Below, piece by piece: positions 1-11,906 of a stretch of DNA of 64,000 bases; position 1 is the stretch's first letter; each line of letters begins with the position of its first letter. Below the pieces are notes generated by a model, which did not search any database, was not told the origin of the DNA, and was given only the letters and a program-made list of their open reading frames with translations. The DNA lies in the NCBI RefSeq assembly GCF_030247195.1, contig NC_080672.1, positions 92,266,113-92,330,112 of the forward strand. Reading direction: 5' to 3'. Position numbers and translations under genes: made by a program. The DNA comes from Topomyia yanbarensis (taxonomy: Eukaryota > Arthropoda > Insecta > Diptera > Culicidae).

Positions 1-848
1 AGAAGTTTGGTTGTTAGTTTGTACAAATTATGGATTATAGGAGCGGCAGAGCCTTTAAAACTTAGTAAAAAGTTTAATTTTTGGTGTTTTTCATTAGTTT
101 TTCTTCAAAACTGGGTATCCACAATTTTTTAAAAGTTTAGGAAACACTTCAAATAGTTGAGCCAAATATAGGGGCGTGGTTTTGCTGAAGAAAGTGTATA
201 GCTACGGCTAATGGGGTATAAGTTATATAAGTTTTTGTTACATAACCTTCGACATTTTTAGCAATTCATCAAAAATAACAATGTTCCAAAATATAAAACA
301 ATTTAAATATGCTTAGACCACATATTGTTTTTTTGGAAAATAGAAGGAAAATGATTAAAAACGGCGTTTTCTGTTTCTCTTTAGTGCGTCAAGATCGGGT
401 TTAATGAGAATTTGATGAATTGTTGTACCATCAATTATAAAAATAATGATATCTTTACTAATGATGCCAAGTCTTTAATTATTTTCTAGTAAAAAGTTTC
501 ATAATTTTCCTCCTATTTTGCACAAAACCAAATGCGGACTAAGCACACTTGAATTGTTTTATTATGTAGAACAGTGTTATTTTTTATGAATAGCATAAAA
601 TATCAAAAGGTTATCTTGCAAAAACTTAAATAATTCATACCCCATTAGCCATAGATTTACACTTTCTTCAGCAAAAACACATTTGGCTCAACTATTTGAA
701 GTGTTTCCTATACTTTGAAAATGTTGTAGATACCCAGTTTTGAAGAAAAACTAATGAAGAACACCAAAAATTAAACTTCTTACCAAGTTTTAAAGGCTCT
801 GCCGCTCTTATAATCCACAATTTGTACAAACTAACTAACCAAACTTCT
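1..848. repeat. Long inverted repeat (foldback/hairpin element)
   Basis: Positions 1-357 and 498-848 are diverged reverse complements with a loop of about 140 bp. The left arm opens AGAAGTTTGGTTGTTAG and the right arm closes CTAACCAAACTTCT. The pairing continues through the inner arms, for example GGCTAATGGGGTAT near 208 against ATACCCCATTAGCC near 640. The left edge coincides with the window start, so the repeat may extend further. No protein of its own is visible. It could be a foldback transposon or two MITEs inserted head to head. Transcription would give a long imperfect double-stranded RNA. Confidence 0.82.
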
Positions 849-1569
849 CCATTTGGATCTCCAGAAAAACAAAAAAATACTGTTCAGGAGCACTTCAACA
901 AGCATGAACTTGAAATTTTACCCAAAATCGGCCCATTTTACAAAAAATCAAAATTCGCCACTAGTAGGGAGCGTTTTAACAAATTCACTCCGATGAAGAA
1001 AGTGGTTCTGATACCCTAACCTTCCATTTCAGAAGTGAGCCCGATGACTTTTTTGACATGATGTCATTTTGGGACACCCTACTGTCGGTACTCAACTGCA
1101 GTTTGAGAGGGACTGAAAATGGAAGCTATGCAAAATACTTTGACTTTGCCTTTTACTTGACAAGCGACAACTTCAATGCCTCTTATATAGGGAAGGGCAA
1201 TTCTGTAGAAACTTTTCGATCCTCAGAAGCTCTTCTTGATAGTTTTTACTGTCCGAGGAGGATAATCGGAGGATCAGTCAGAAGATTTAATAATGCCTGC
1301 ACAGAGACCGTTGTTTGACTGAAACAAATGAACACTTGGGAATTTTGGAGTTCCGCGAAGTGATGAGTGTTCCTTGTCGAATCTCAATATTCCGAGACTA
1401 GGAGCTACTTACTTCGGTTTTAACACAACAGTTACGAAATATGTTATTTTTTGTAACGTCGAAAGGAACATCTTTGGCCACTACAAGGAACTTAAGGAAA
1501 ATAAATGTTTCTTCTCTTCCCATAACTTCTATGCACATATTCTATTGGTCATGTGCGTCATCAGAGTCG

Positions 1570-2035
1570 TCCCCGTCAGTTGTCAAGAGAGTATAGAGGT
1601 TCGCGAAAAATGGCGGCTGAGTTCTTTAGTATTTCCATGAAAGATCGCTTGGAACGTTCCCTAAGAGAACGTTTTGGTTTGTCTCCGCGAAGTTTGTGCG
1701 CGGGCCATATCGAGAGATCGTGCAGATTCTCCTCAAAGTAAAGACGTATTTCAGTATTCTGGAACGATGTTGATGGGGGGTATAATTTCATACCATCCCA
1801 AGCAGTTAATAACCGAAGGCAAACGCTTGCAATCCAGTCTTTTCACCAGTTGAGGTGAGGGGTTTCTAAAACAAGTAATCCCGTAACCTGGCAGGTTCTC
1901 GCAGGTTAAACTACCATCGGAAACAACGCCATCGATTTCGACTTCCCTAGCAGAGACATAGACACAATAGTCATTCGGAAAGAGCTCGCAGCAAACAATA
2001 TCGTGCGCCTGTTTAGAACATGTCAACACCATCCT
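1570..2035 (-). pseudogene. Relic of a non-LTR retrotransposon gag (ORF1)
   Basis: The minus strand carries two overlapping frames. The first (2032-1751) has VSAREVEIDGVVSDGSLTCE and CF.NPS..LVK.LDCKRL. The second (1791-1576) has DLSIWPAHKLRGDKPKRSL followed by RERSKRSF. From memory these match the region before and after the zinc knuckles of a gag protein common in culicine non-LTR elements. The product would be the RNA-binding nucleocapsid-like protein of the element. The frames are shifted and the knuckle segment is missing, so it is dead. A related relic on the same strand lies at 25913-26190, and the two share nucleotide similarity around the DLS.WPA/YK segment. The clade (Jockey or CR1-like) is uncertain. 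Confidence 0.52.
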
Positions 2036-3604
2036 GTCCGTGTGTTCAGGTATGTCTTTAGAAATCTTTAATAGACCAAAGATTTAGTTTTAGGCTGGAA
2101 GAGAACCACAAATGGGTCGATGGTTCCTGTATTTAGAGAGCGTATATGAGGTCCGACCAGTCTGATAACGCGATGAATTCTTACTCTATCAATAAACGAA
2201 TGAAAATCTGGTTTAAATAAAACTTGATTTTTTTATTTGCTTCGTTTAAAAAAAAACTTGATTTTTTAATTTGTTTTAATTTAGTCTGAAAAATTAGCGA
2301 AAATTATTTTCCTCATAAATCGAAAACCATGCTTAAATATATTTAATTTATTTCTATTCCCGGAGTCGGTACACCAAGCTAAACAAAGTATGCCTTTATT
2401 TGGGAACTAAATAAACAAAATTTCGTCCAAACCATTTTAACTGGCGGTGTCATTCCATGGATTTTTTTTTCATTGCTTCGCCAAACGCGCGTAAGGTACA
2501 CAACGTGAGCCAACCACAGCCGGTCAAGTGTAGATAACATGACCGACGGCCGGCGGATGGCGCGAAACGAAACACGCGTCGCTATTTCCTTTCGCATCTT
2601 GACGACGCAGGGTCGGCTGCGCGCGAACATCAGCGGGGGCACGCTATGAGTGACATTCGGGATCGTCCGGTCTCAAGCCAACAACCGCAACCCGATACTG
2701 TTGCTGTATGGAATAGACGACGATGGTGCAATGCATCACTCCTATCGGACAGTTTGTGTTGTTTTTTTATTCTTTTTGTCGGTTTTGTTACCTTTTGGCA
2801 TTTGCAGTTGGTGTGTTCTTTTTTTCGGATTCGATATCTGATGGGAGTTTCGTCGGTTGACCGATACCTGAAATAGACCTATTTGGCACACGGAGGATAT
2901 TGATGATATAGTGTTTCATTAAGGGGTGCCAATAAATAGGTACACTGTACTGAATTTCGTTAGACGGAAATAGACTATTAGTTATCAAAACCAACTCAAA
3001 TTTATCCTTCGCTTAATTGATATTTTTCTTTTTTCTTTTTAGGTGAGTAAGCGATCTTCAAAGAGTAGAGTCTAGATTCGCAGCATATTACCGTGTAATG
3101 GATTGAAAATATACACCTGAACATGTACCGGTGCGTATATCGAGACACATTGTTTTTCAGCCCGAACAGGATTCTAAACCACAGCCAATCCAATCCAACT
3201 GCCCGACACTGTTGGCATGGAATTTGTACTGCAAAATAGATTTGTTTCTATCTGCTGTGAAGAACTTCAACCAACAGCAAATCTAACGGTGACCACTATC
3301 GTTTTATTTGCGGTGTAATGAAGAGTGTACAATCCGGTTTTGATGCCATTCGTCGACGAAGACAATTCATTGGTGCGTTCCAGCGTATGCAAGATGAAGG
3401 TTTGAATACCTGACGTATTTCACGATTTATCACCATATCAAGGGGGAGAGCCTTCTATAGTTACGATTGGTAATTTTATTACAAACGCCGTTTTATGACT
3501 GTATTAAAGTTATGTAGGCATGCGATGTCGTAAAATGCATGTGAAATTGAGCTAATGGATCATGTAGAAATAGCACCTATAAATATGATATGTGTGTGAG
3601 CAGT
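2036..3604. other. Unassigned intergenic DNA
   Basis: Only short open frames and no recognisable protein family. A GC-richer patch lies at about 2490-2700 inside AT-rich DNA and shows no codon pattern I can support. The rest looks like ordinary unannotated insect spacer. Confidence 0.5.
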
Positions 3605-4931
3605 AAAAAAAATGGGTAATTGTTTACTTTAGCTACTTTTCCCCCTGTAAGTGGAAAATATGTTTTTCTTTCGTGAATATGCTAGTTTAGCGTTGTAGAT
3701 TCATAAAAAAGAGGCGGAAAGCGAAATTTTTTAATAATTCATTAATGAGACTAAAAATAAGTGCTACCTACTAACCTTGCACATAGGGTTATTGTGCTCC
3801 CGAAAGTAAGGTTTTGGCGAAGCTAGTTTAATGCGGCTACCCGAGCAAAGTCCAACATCAAAATTACAGCAAATAGACAACATATTTTGATATCGAACAT
3901 CAAATTGAAATCTTATTTTGATATCAGTTTAAACTTTTTCAGGTATGACATCATATTTTGATCTCATTTTGATGAGCTTACATTTTTAGAAAAAATATGT
4001 TTGTTTCTATTTCTTTGACAAACATCAAATTGATTACTTATTTTGTTATCAATGAAATATTTCACCATCTCAATTAGTTTTCAATTTGCTTTCACTGATA
4101 GCATAAATAGTTTTCTGTTTGATGTCATAGTGCAATTTTTCTGCTTTCGATTTTGATCTTTTAACCGTTAAAACGACCAAAATGATAACAACCTGAGCAA
4201 TCATTCCCTACTACATCACAACATCAAGGTTTGTTCTCAATTTGTTATCAGACTCTGCTCGGGTATGCCGCATAGCCGAGTCCAAGGATTCGAAGCGGCA
4301 CAAAGCCGCTGAGGATCCGCTGGACGAGCCTTCCTAGTACTTGTCATCAGAAACGCAAGCGAACATGTGATCCACTCGTTTGCCCGGTATACTCAAACAT
4401 AGGGGCTATCCCTAGTTTAAGTCCGACTGAGCGGCAGCGAAGTCGGACAGGACCCAATTAAAACGATCTTAGGCAGTGACAATTTAATTTTTGCCGATAA
4501 ATACAATCCTATTGTTATTAAATAAAACGTTGTTAATGCCTAATGTGGCTACGCCACATCGATTTTTTTCTCATGCTGTCCGACTGAGCGGTAGCGAACT
4601 AGGGATAGCCCCTATGTTTAGGTATACCGGGCAAACGAGTGGATCACAGGTTCGCTTACGTTTCCGATGACGAGTACGAGGACTACGTCTATGCGGCATA
4701 GCCGCATTAAACTAGCTTCGCCAAAAACCTTACTTTCAGGAGCACAATAACCCTATCAACGAAGTTATTAGGTACAACTTACTCTAAAGCTAATTAATGA
4801 ATTATTAAAAATTTTCGCTTTCCGCCTCTTTTTTATGAATCTACAACACTAAACTAGCATATTCACGAAATAAAAACATGTTTTTCACTTACAGGGGGAA
4901 AAGTAGCTAAAGTAAACAATTACCAAAAAAT
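3605..4931. mobile_element. Long inverted-repeat element split by a MITE
   Basis: The left arm (3605-3838, continuing at 4266 to about 4425 after the insertion) is the reverse complement of about 4590-4931. Both outer ends carry TAATTGTTTACTTTAGCTAC followed by TTTTCCCCCTGTAAGTG. The inner arms share GTTTGCCCGGTATAC and AGGGGCTATCCCTAG. The loop, about 4425-4590, contains a GTCCGACT...AGTCGGAC stem. No transposase was seen. This fits a non-autonomous foldback-like DNA element; its superfamily is unknown. The arm is interrupted by a separate 424-bp MITE (3840-4263). Confidence 0.75.
3840..4263. mobile_element. MITE with 13-bp terminal inverted repeats and TA duplication
   Basis: It begins CCCGAGCAAAGTC and ends GACTCTGCTCGGG, terminal repeats with one mismatch. 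TA is present directly outside both ends (3838-3839 and 4264-4265). Removing it joins AATGCGGC-TA-TGCCGCAT, which rebuilds the palindromic arm of the host element. The interior is rich in variants of ATCAAAATATGATATCA. The TA duplication and 424-bp size fit a Tc1/mariner-mobilised MITE. It is younger than the element it splits. Confidence 0.82.
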
Positions 4932-5639
4932 GCTCGAAAGAGTATCTTTATACGGCTGATAATAAACTTTCCATGTATAGAAAAGGAGAAAATAGAAATT
5001 ATAATCGGCATCTAAGCGCCATTAAAACCTATAGTAGCAGGCAGGGCCGTCGAGAGCGGCATCGGGCCCCAAGGCTTACATTACTGCCGGGCCGTTTCAA
5101 ACCTAAGCCATCTAGTTCAGTAAGTGAGTCCATGGTTTCTACTGGTCTCCGGTTGACACATATTGCCACGTCCACAGATAGCGTGCCAGATATGTGAATT
5201 TCGATTAAAATTGCCATAGCTACGAGTTTTTCAATTTGTGGGTACTCATCAGGAATCAGTAGCATCTAGCTCAAATGGTACGTTCCCTATGTTGATCGGA
5301 GATTTGTAGCTTGCCATGAATCGTCTTTTCGTGATTTCTCTGATGGAAAGGATTAGAATCGGTCAACAAACCATTGAGATATGCATTTTGAAGTAAACAT
5401 TCCAACTTATATTCATTTTTTTTAGTTTTCACATTATATTTAACGTTTGGTAGACAACCCTATTTTCATATTTTTTCAGTGCACCATGTAACCTTTTGTA
5501 CATTGTATTTATGTAATTAAATGGTAAGGTTTTCCTTTAAAAACCGCAACACGTATAAACGATCCAAATAGTCAATGGACAAACATGGATTCACGCTTGA
5601 AGTCTGGTAGAAAACCCATCTATGACCGCATACCACATC

Positions 5640-5940
5640 CAAACCGTTATAAATTTCAATTCCGTCAATGAAATATTTTCAAACTTGCAGGGGATATACT
5701 TGATTACTATATCTTTCGAATGCCATGTACTAAGTAAGTCGACAAAAAAAATTTATTTGTAGAGATAGGACCAAACCCGTGTTTGCTGGTAGCCTTATGA
5801 AACGTGTCATAAAACTTCAAATTGCAATTTCTCTCGAATCCCTCGATGGATCATTTTGAAATTCACTGAGAAGATGCTTGGATACTGTATCTTTCGAATG
5901 CCGTATGACAAATTTATGGTCATTTTTTTTGTTAATAACG
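5640..5940. repeat. Degenerate direct repeat of about 170 bp
   Basis: Two blocks share CTATATCTTTCGAATGCC / CTGTATCTTTCGAATGCC (around 5709 and 5885) with similar flanks: a T-rich run after, and a TTTCAAACTTGCAG / TTTGAAATTCACTG stretch before. The unit is about 175 bp. It looks like part of an interspersed repeat family I cannot name. Confidence 0.45.
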
Positions 5941-6404
5941 GTTTTAGGAACACCGTGTATTCTTTCCGGCTTCATAGTTCTATAGAGATCATTAAAGCAC
6001 ACTTAGTGATGAAAAAGGCGAATCAGTGTGCCAGAATAGAGCTAGTTCAGAAGCACCTTAATGGCTGTCAGCAATGTTAACATAGAGCCGCGTTTAAAAA
6101 AAAACTTCCCTTCTTTATCGACACAGCAAAAGAAAAAAAAATAACTTTCAATAACGTACTCACCCTTCCTCTCTTCTTTCGTTCGACATGCTGACTGTTT
6201 AAATTGACGATCTAGTGCCTATAGAAATGGGATTCGATCCGCTGTCGAAAACCTTGTCTCAATTTGGTATACGCGTTTGATCACTGATCTGTGAGAAGAT
6301 TTGCATGTATACTTGGTTTAATCCAAACTCTACCTAAATGTTTGGTTGAAATTACGCAAACGTCTATTGTGGATTTTATTTGCAATTGTATTTTTTTCGA
6401 AAAA

Positions 6405-8478
6405 AGCCCTCTCGCAGGTTGATGGGATTGACGGTATTGTAAACATCATCAAGCCACAATATATTCAATAGAGTTATCTAAATATAAGGACCTTCGCTCT
6501 TTTTAGTTTTTATTTGCACCAAGTTCTACTACTAGAGGTTAATTAGTTCTCATGTTAATATTCCACCAAACATTATGACTACTGAGGATTTGATTTATAT
6601 AAGAAGCCCGCTTCAAGATGTTGATTACAATACGCCTCGATAGTGGTGTGTCGGGGAGGCCGAGAGGGCTGATATGAGCCTTTTGTCTGTTCTATACCTT
6701 TCCTCTATTCACCAGCTCATAACCAACAATCAACCAGTAACAAATAGATAATTGAGAAAGTATGTGCTATGTGTGGTGATTGGCTATTCAAGTATTAGTA
6801 GTGTTTGAAGTACTAATGTATGTCTCATGTGATGATCATAACTTCAGCTGTATCTTGTACCTATCTAATCTATTACGTCTCTCATATATTGTCTTTTATT
6901 TCTTCTTTTCGAGTCCTATACTGCCATTCTACACCCGTCTTCAGCTGGGTCAACAAAGATGGTGATAGTGAACGTCTTAACACTCACACATTCTCAAACG
7001 CGGTCTCAGCGGGAACCTACAAAAATGCCATCGTGCACGCGATTACGAATCGGTCAGGTCCGAAAGTCTATCCTTGATCCTAGAAGCCTAGGTCCATGCC
7101 TTCAGCTGGACCATTTAAGAAAATACGCCCATACCTATTAGACAACACGTCTCATGGCGACATGACCGGGAACCCTATCGATATAAACGATCCCACTCTC
7201 TGCCAGAATTCAAACCGCGCACTGAAAATTTAATATCAGACTCACGGTTCGCGCAACCATTCAAGAACATACGTTACAAAATCACGTCAGCGCACAAACG
7301 TTAGAGCCCCTCGCGATTTTCCAAGCAACATACGAACTCGCAAACATGATTACACCCCGGTGATAAGGTGAAAATCTCAGCACTCATAAACTTACCAACA
7401 CGATCTCAAGTGTCAACCTACAAACTCCCGCGCTCGCGCCATCATGAATCGGGATCGTCCGGAAGTATCTATCCTCGGTACAAACAATCTAGGTCCTTGT
7501 TAATTATTAAAAAAATAATAAAATTGAAAAATAACTACCATATCCACTAGACAAAACGTTCCATGGCGACATGACCGGAAACTCTAGTGATATGGGGTAA
7601 CTCTCTCCCTGTCAGAATGTGATCCGTACACCGAAAACTAAAGATCAGAATGACGGTCCGCGAATATATGAATCGCCGCAGGGTTTCAAAATCGAATTTA
7701 TACATGCGAAGTCACATACACGCGACAAACACGTCAACATACGAACGCTTAAGCCCTTCGCGATCATCTACGCACACCTATGCCCGCGATCGCGTAAACT
7801 TGATAACACTGCGGCAATTGTGTGAACGTTTTAGTACTTACGAAGTTACAAACGCGATCTCAAACGCCAACCCGCAAATGCGCGATCATGAATCGGTCAC
7901 GTCCGGAAATCTTTAACCTTCATTCTAGCAATTTAGGTCTATACATTCAGTTGGACCAATCAAAAAAAAAAAATAATAAAGCTCATATCCACTAGACCAC
8001 GCGTTCTACGACGACATGATTGGGAACTCTAATGATATGGAAGAACCCACTTCCTTCTGGAATCTGGACCGTACACAAAAAATTAAGTATCAGATTCACG
8101 GTCCGCGCGCGATTATTCTAGAACACACGCGAATATGCGAAAGGCACACGGTTATGAAATAGAATTTATGCACGCGAAGTTACACGTTAGCACACGCGAC
8201 ATACAAACGCACACCCGATCGAGCACATTAACGTACAAATGTTCGAGCCCTTCGCGATGATACACGCGATTCCCTACGCCCGCACATGCCTGAACCGTAC
8301 AAAGAATATCACATTCAGAATCACGGCCCGCTACAATTGGCCTATTGCAGTGTTTTATTGGGCGACATTGCCTGTCTCGTCTGCAAATTGTAGTATGTGA
8401 TTCTGACGGGGAGCCCTTCCGAGAACCTAGCTCTACAGCTCCAGTAGGACAACTCTCGAAAAAAAAAAAAAAAAAAAA
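6405..8478 (+). mobile_element. 2-kb A-tailed repeat family, copy 1, with perfect 21-bp target duplication
   Basis: The unit starts near GCCCTCTCGCAGGTTG and has a head block with GACGGTATTG...AAACATCATC and CTCGATAGTGGTG..TCG. A CpG-rich interior follows with many CACGCGA words, then a tail ending AGTAGGACAACTCTCGA plus 18 A. A perfect 21-bp direct repeat starting AATTGTATTTTTTTCG lies outside both ends (6384-6404 and 8477-8497). The A-tail plus a long target duplication indicates movement by target-primed reverse transcription. No reverse transcriptase or tRNA head was found, so it would be non-autonomous. Other copies: 15884-17955, 46495-48020, and pieces at 31280-31960 and 38360-38672. 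Confidence 0.75.
6995..8300 (+). repeat. Three internal tandem units of 400-454 bp in copy 1
   Basis: The landmark CAAACGCGGTCTCA or a variant recurs at 6995, 7395 and 7849. Each is followed in order by an ATGAATCGG.CA.GTCCG block, a CTAGGTCC block, a CCACTAGACAA.ACGTTCCATG block, and CGAATTTATACACGCGAAGT-like sequence. Spacings are 400 and 454 bp. Copy 2 has two such landmarks and copy 3 has one, so unit number varies among copies. Confidence 0.65.
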
Positions 8479-8596
8479 TTGTATTTTTTTCGAAAAATCG
8501 TGCAGAATTGGTATTTTAATTTTAAGTTTATTGCATCATCATTTATTAAATGAAGGCATACGAGTTTCGGTAACTATTGGAACGCATACGTATTTG

Positions 8597-9135
8597 GACG
8601 GCGCCGGTGATTGAGTGGTAAGCGTGACCACCACTCCTTCTTACCGCTTTACATTTTAGATGCATTGGCCTGGGTTCAATCCCAGCCGAGACCATTGAGA
8701 TTTTTCTGAGGTGAAAAAATCTGTGGTCACGTCTTCCTTCAGAAGGGAAGTAAAGCCGGTGGTCTCCGGTCCATGAGTTGGTGGATCGATATCTAGTCCA
8801 GATAGTGGAGAGTCACCTCTCTGGCGTCGATTACGAAGAAGTAGAATACAACTTTTGTACTAACAAATATCCTCCTCCTATGATACTTTCGGAGTGCGCA
8901 GTAGTATATACGGCCTCTAGAAAAAGCAAGTATTGGACCCTTTCCTTTCGCGATCTACGTTTGGGCCTGGCCGGCGTCAGTATTGATCAATGAACACTTT
9001 AGAATTTCCAGGAGTTGCACATTGAAAGATGTTTCGCTACTCCCAGGCATTAATTATATACTGATTCCCTGTGCAACTTCAGCTAATCCAGATCGATAAC
9101 GGAGTAGCAGTCAGGGGTGGTAGCTGAAGCTCAAG
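8597..9135 (+). mobile_element. tRNA-headed SINE of about 540 bp with target duplication
   Basis: The head starts GGCGCCGGTGATTGAGTGG, containing an A-box-like TGATTGAGTGG, and carries GGGTTCAATCCC as a B box about 75 bp on. These are pol III promoter elements. The unit lies between imperfect direct repeats CTATTGGAACGCATACGTAT (from 8574) and CTATCGGAACGCATACATAT (from 9136), a target duplication of about 20 bp. There is no clear A-tail. Short open frames inside are incidental. The type is compatible with Feilai-like mosquito SINEs, but the name is not established here. Confidence 0.68.
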
Positions 9136-9160
9136 CTATCGGAACGCATACATATATTTG

Positions 9161-10339
9161 TTATTGTTCGATGTATCAAAGCACTATGAAAAGATTCTCT
9201 ATTAGCACTTAGAGTTTTCTATAAAAGCTTCATAGTTTTTATTTAGAAAAGCTTTTTAGCACGATGTCTGTGTTCTGTATGTCGATATAGTGCTAGATTT
9301 AATGCTTTACATTTTAGATGCATTGAAGTATACAAATATTTCTATACGGCTAACTTATAGCTTATCTAGAGTTTTATATTGAAGCTTATGGTTACTTGGG
9401 TAGCAATTAAAACAGAGCCTTCTGCACCCCGAAAGGATGCTGAACGATCTGCAGGTGATACAATAGCTGGAATAATACTTTCAACCCCGGAAGGTTTTAG
9501 AATTTTTATTTTAACAGTGAGCGGATATATTCCGTTTTCTGCTTGATTGATGGTCTGGAACATAATCAGCACGCTAAGTTTAACATGATAAAATTTTAGG
9601 GTGTAAACATTGGCCGTCTTTAGCTACTTTTAACAATAAATCTTACGGGACGTCTCGAAAAGTAAACAGGAATACAGTTTGACTACAATAGGCCACTTTC
9701 TGCTTGTAATCGTCACTCATTTTTTTCGACATAGTGGGTTGGAACACGAAATTTTTCTTCTACTGTGCAGACAAAACGACACATGGATTGATTTATTTAC
9801 TGGTAGCAATGGAGCAGTTTTTAGCTTTTGTTGTAAGCAAAATGAGAAGGTAGCAGATGCTGTTCGAAATTCTCGTTTAAAATTATGAAATCAAAAAGGT
9901 TTTCATTTTACATAAGTTTATCTCATATTGAATCCAAAAAATTCGTTTCTAATCGTAGATTTGATACAGGTTTATTTAATAAACAATGGAATATGTCTAA
10001 CGTAGGAGCTGGTTTTGAGATGCTGTGAGAATATGTAGGACCCGACAGCAATATAGACACAGAACGCAATAATAAGACGCAACAACTAAAACAACTGCGA
10101 GCACAGTGGGCAACCGAGTACTGCTGCTGTTGGAATAACTGAACTTATTTGATTTCTTTATTTCGCACATTATAATTAGGTTCTTATAGACACGCGTCTT
10201 TGGCGAGGCACAAAATCACCGTTCTATCTCAACACAATGCACTTTTAGAAGAAAAAGTCCTTGAACGTGCTATAGAACTACAAAAATACAAAAATTATCC
10301 ATTTTAATCACCGGTTAACCTTCTCATCTCATCCAGAGT
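9161..10339. other. Unassigned AT-rich DNA
   Basis: No supported gene. The word TTTACATTTTAGATGCATTG at 9303 also occurs in the SINE head at 8650, suggesting a further fragment of that SINE at about 9300. The remainder shows only short open frames. Confidence 0.45.
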
Positions 10340-10389
10340 AGAAACTAAAAATCGTTCCGCTATAGACACACGGCAAAAAACGGATGCAG

Positions 10390-11260
10390 ACGAATTGTGT
10401 TGCTATTGATTTTTGGAAATGTCCTGTAAGACTAGCTACTCGGGAAGTGAAACAATTACGAAATGTGCAGATTGTGCTTAATCTGGGAGAAGTTAATGCA
10501 CCATAACAAACATTAAGAAGCACAGTCGTTTGTTTCGCGGAACAACGTGCAGAATACCAACGAAAGCTGCCACGTTAACAACATCATCTCCGCAGGGCTG
10601 TAGAGAGATGTGTTTACAAGAATTTTCTCCACACGCCCCTGACATCGTGATTAACAAATTTATGTCAAGATACGGAGAAGTGGCGTCCATAAGCTGTAAC
10701 TTCGCATTTTTCCCGGGTGTCCCTAACGTTGTTATTGTGGTGAGAATGCTTTCATACAAACCAACTTTTTCATACGCAACCATTTTATGCGGATCAACCG
10801 AAAATGGGACGTTTCATCAGACAATACTGGTTATGCAACCATGGTAGATTCCTATGCGCGAATTCTACAAAAAGACACTGCACAATGAAAAACCTTGTGC
10901 AAAAGTAGCTTAGAAAAGCTCACCTACTATAACCGTAAACAGCACACCGTTATTTTACACCAAACCACAAACGGCTTCAAAATCAATATCTACGGATCTG
11001 ACAAGAACAAATATTCACTCAGCAACAATCACGCCCAGTGTCTCCAAGCCAACAACCGGCACCATCGGCAAAGAAGCGAACGTAGAAGAGGACGGATGCG
11101 TTTGTCCGTGCCCACGCATTTCTGTTTGATGCTTTCTTCGAAAATACTTTGCATTGGCTTCTAAATATTCTGCAGTGTATTCCGTCGGTTCAAGCAATAA
11201 AACTCGTTTTATAAACTTGTACACAAAGTACCAGTGAGAACATTTGTTTGAACAAATGTA
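10390..11260 (+). pseudogene. Probable non-LTR retrotransposon gag relic
   Basis: A plus-strand frame (10530-10847) contains SRYGEVASISCNFAFFPGVP followed by N.V.VVRM...KP.FSY. This resembles the YGEV...FFPG.PNGVRV.RM...KPIPSY core of gag proteins in insect non-LTR elements, as I recall them. Upstream, in another frame, REVKQLRNVQIVLN is compatible with the preceding domain. Stops and frameshifts separate the pieces and no zinc knuckle was seen. Downstream sequence to about 11260 may belong to the same relic. Assignment is by pattern only. Confidence 0.42.
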
Positions 11261-11906
11261 AACTATCAAACAAAGTTTTCATTTTTTTACACTTTCATCA
11301 TATAACAATTTAATAAGGTTAATGATTACAAAGAAATTACTATTGTAATTTTTATTGCTGTTCTATGAATACCGGACGTGTTCGCCTATCTTTCTGGTAA
11401 AAACGCGGGCCCCCAACTACGACCCGGGCCCCAGGGCAATTGCCCTGGCTGCCTCCCCCTCTCATCGGGCCTGGTAGCAGGAATGAAAGCTAAAATTGCA
11501 ACTGAGGCAATTTTGACTAGAAGAATGGTTCCTGTTGGATTAAACTTTCCAAAGCATCCAAAGTACAGTACGAAAAGTGCTCATTCTGAAACTGTCATTC
11601 ATGCACAACCAAAACAATCGGTTTCAATCCCGCAAAGCAAAGAACTAACCGCAATCATTTTTGTGCCTCCATCGCCGTAGTATAATTGAATCATCCATCT
11701 GTTTTCCATTTTTCATGGTGATTATTTTTGCATGTCTGTCTGTCGTCTATGCTGCGCAAACCGAAAAAGGGAATCGGAATGACACCACCGGGAAAGGAAA
11801 GTGGAACGGTTTGGCACTGCCATGTTGGTCGAATGAGTGACGACACCGGATGACGACTGGCCGGATGGGTAACTGGCAGAGAACACCTTTTACTCAGTAC
11901 ACTTGT
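11261..11906. other. Unassigned, with a short GC-rich patch
   Basis: A GC-rich segment at 11400-11470 contains GGGCCCCAGGGCAATTGCCC with the small palindrome GGGCAATTGCCC. A weakly similar word, GGGCCCCAAGGC, occurs at 5065. No gene is supported. Confidence 0.35.

Noticed and set aside
6995..8300. Protein-coding gene in the CpG-rich interior of the 2-kb family
   Set aside because: Open frames are below 95 codons, overlap each other and are broken between copies; only a short peptide is shared.
10493..10783. 96-codon minus-strand frame
   Set aside because: It is the antisense shadow of the gag-like frame on the plus strand, which carries the recognisable motif.
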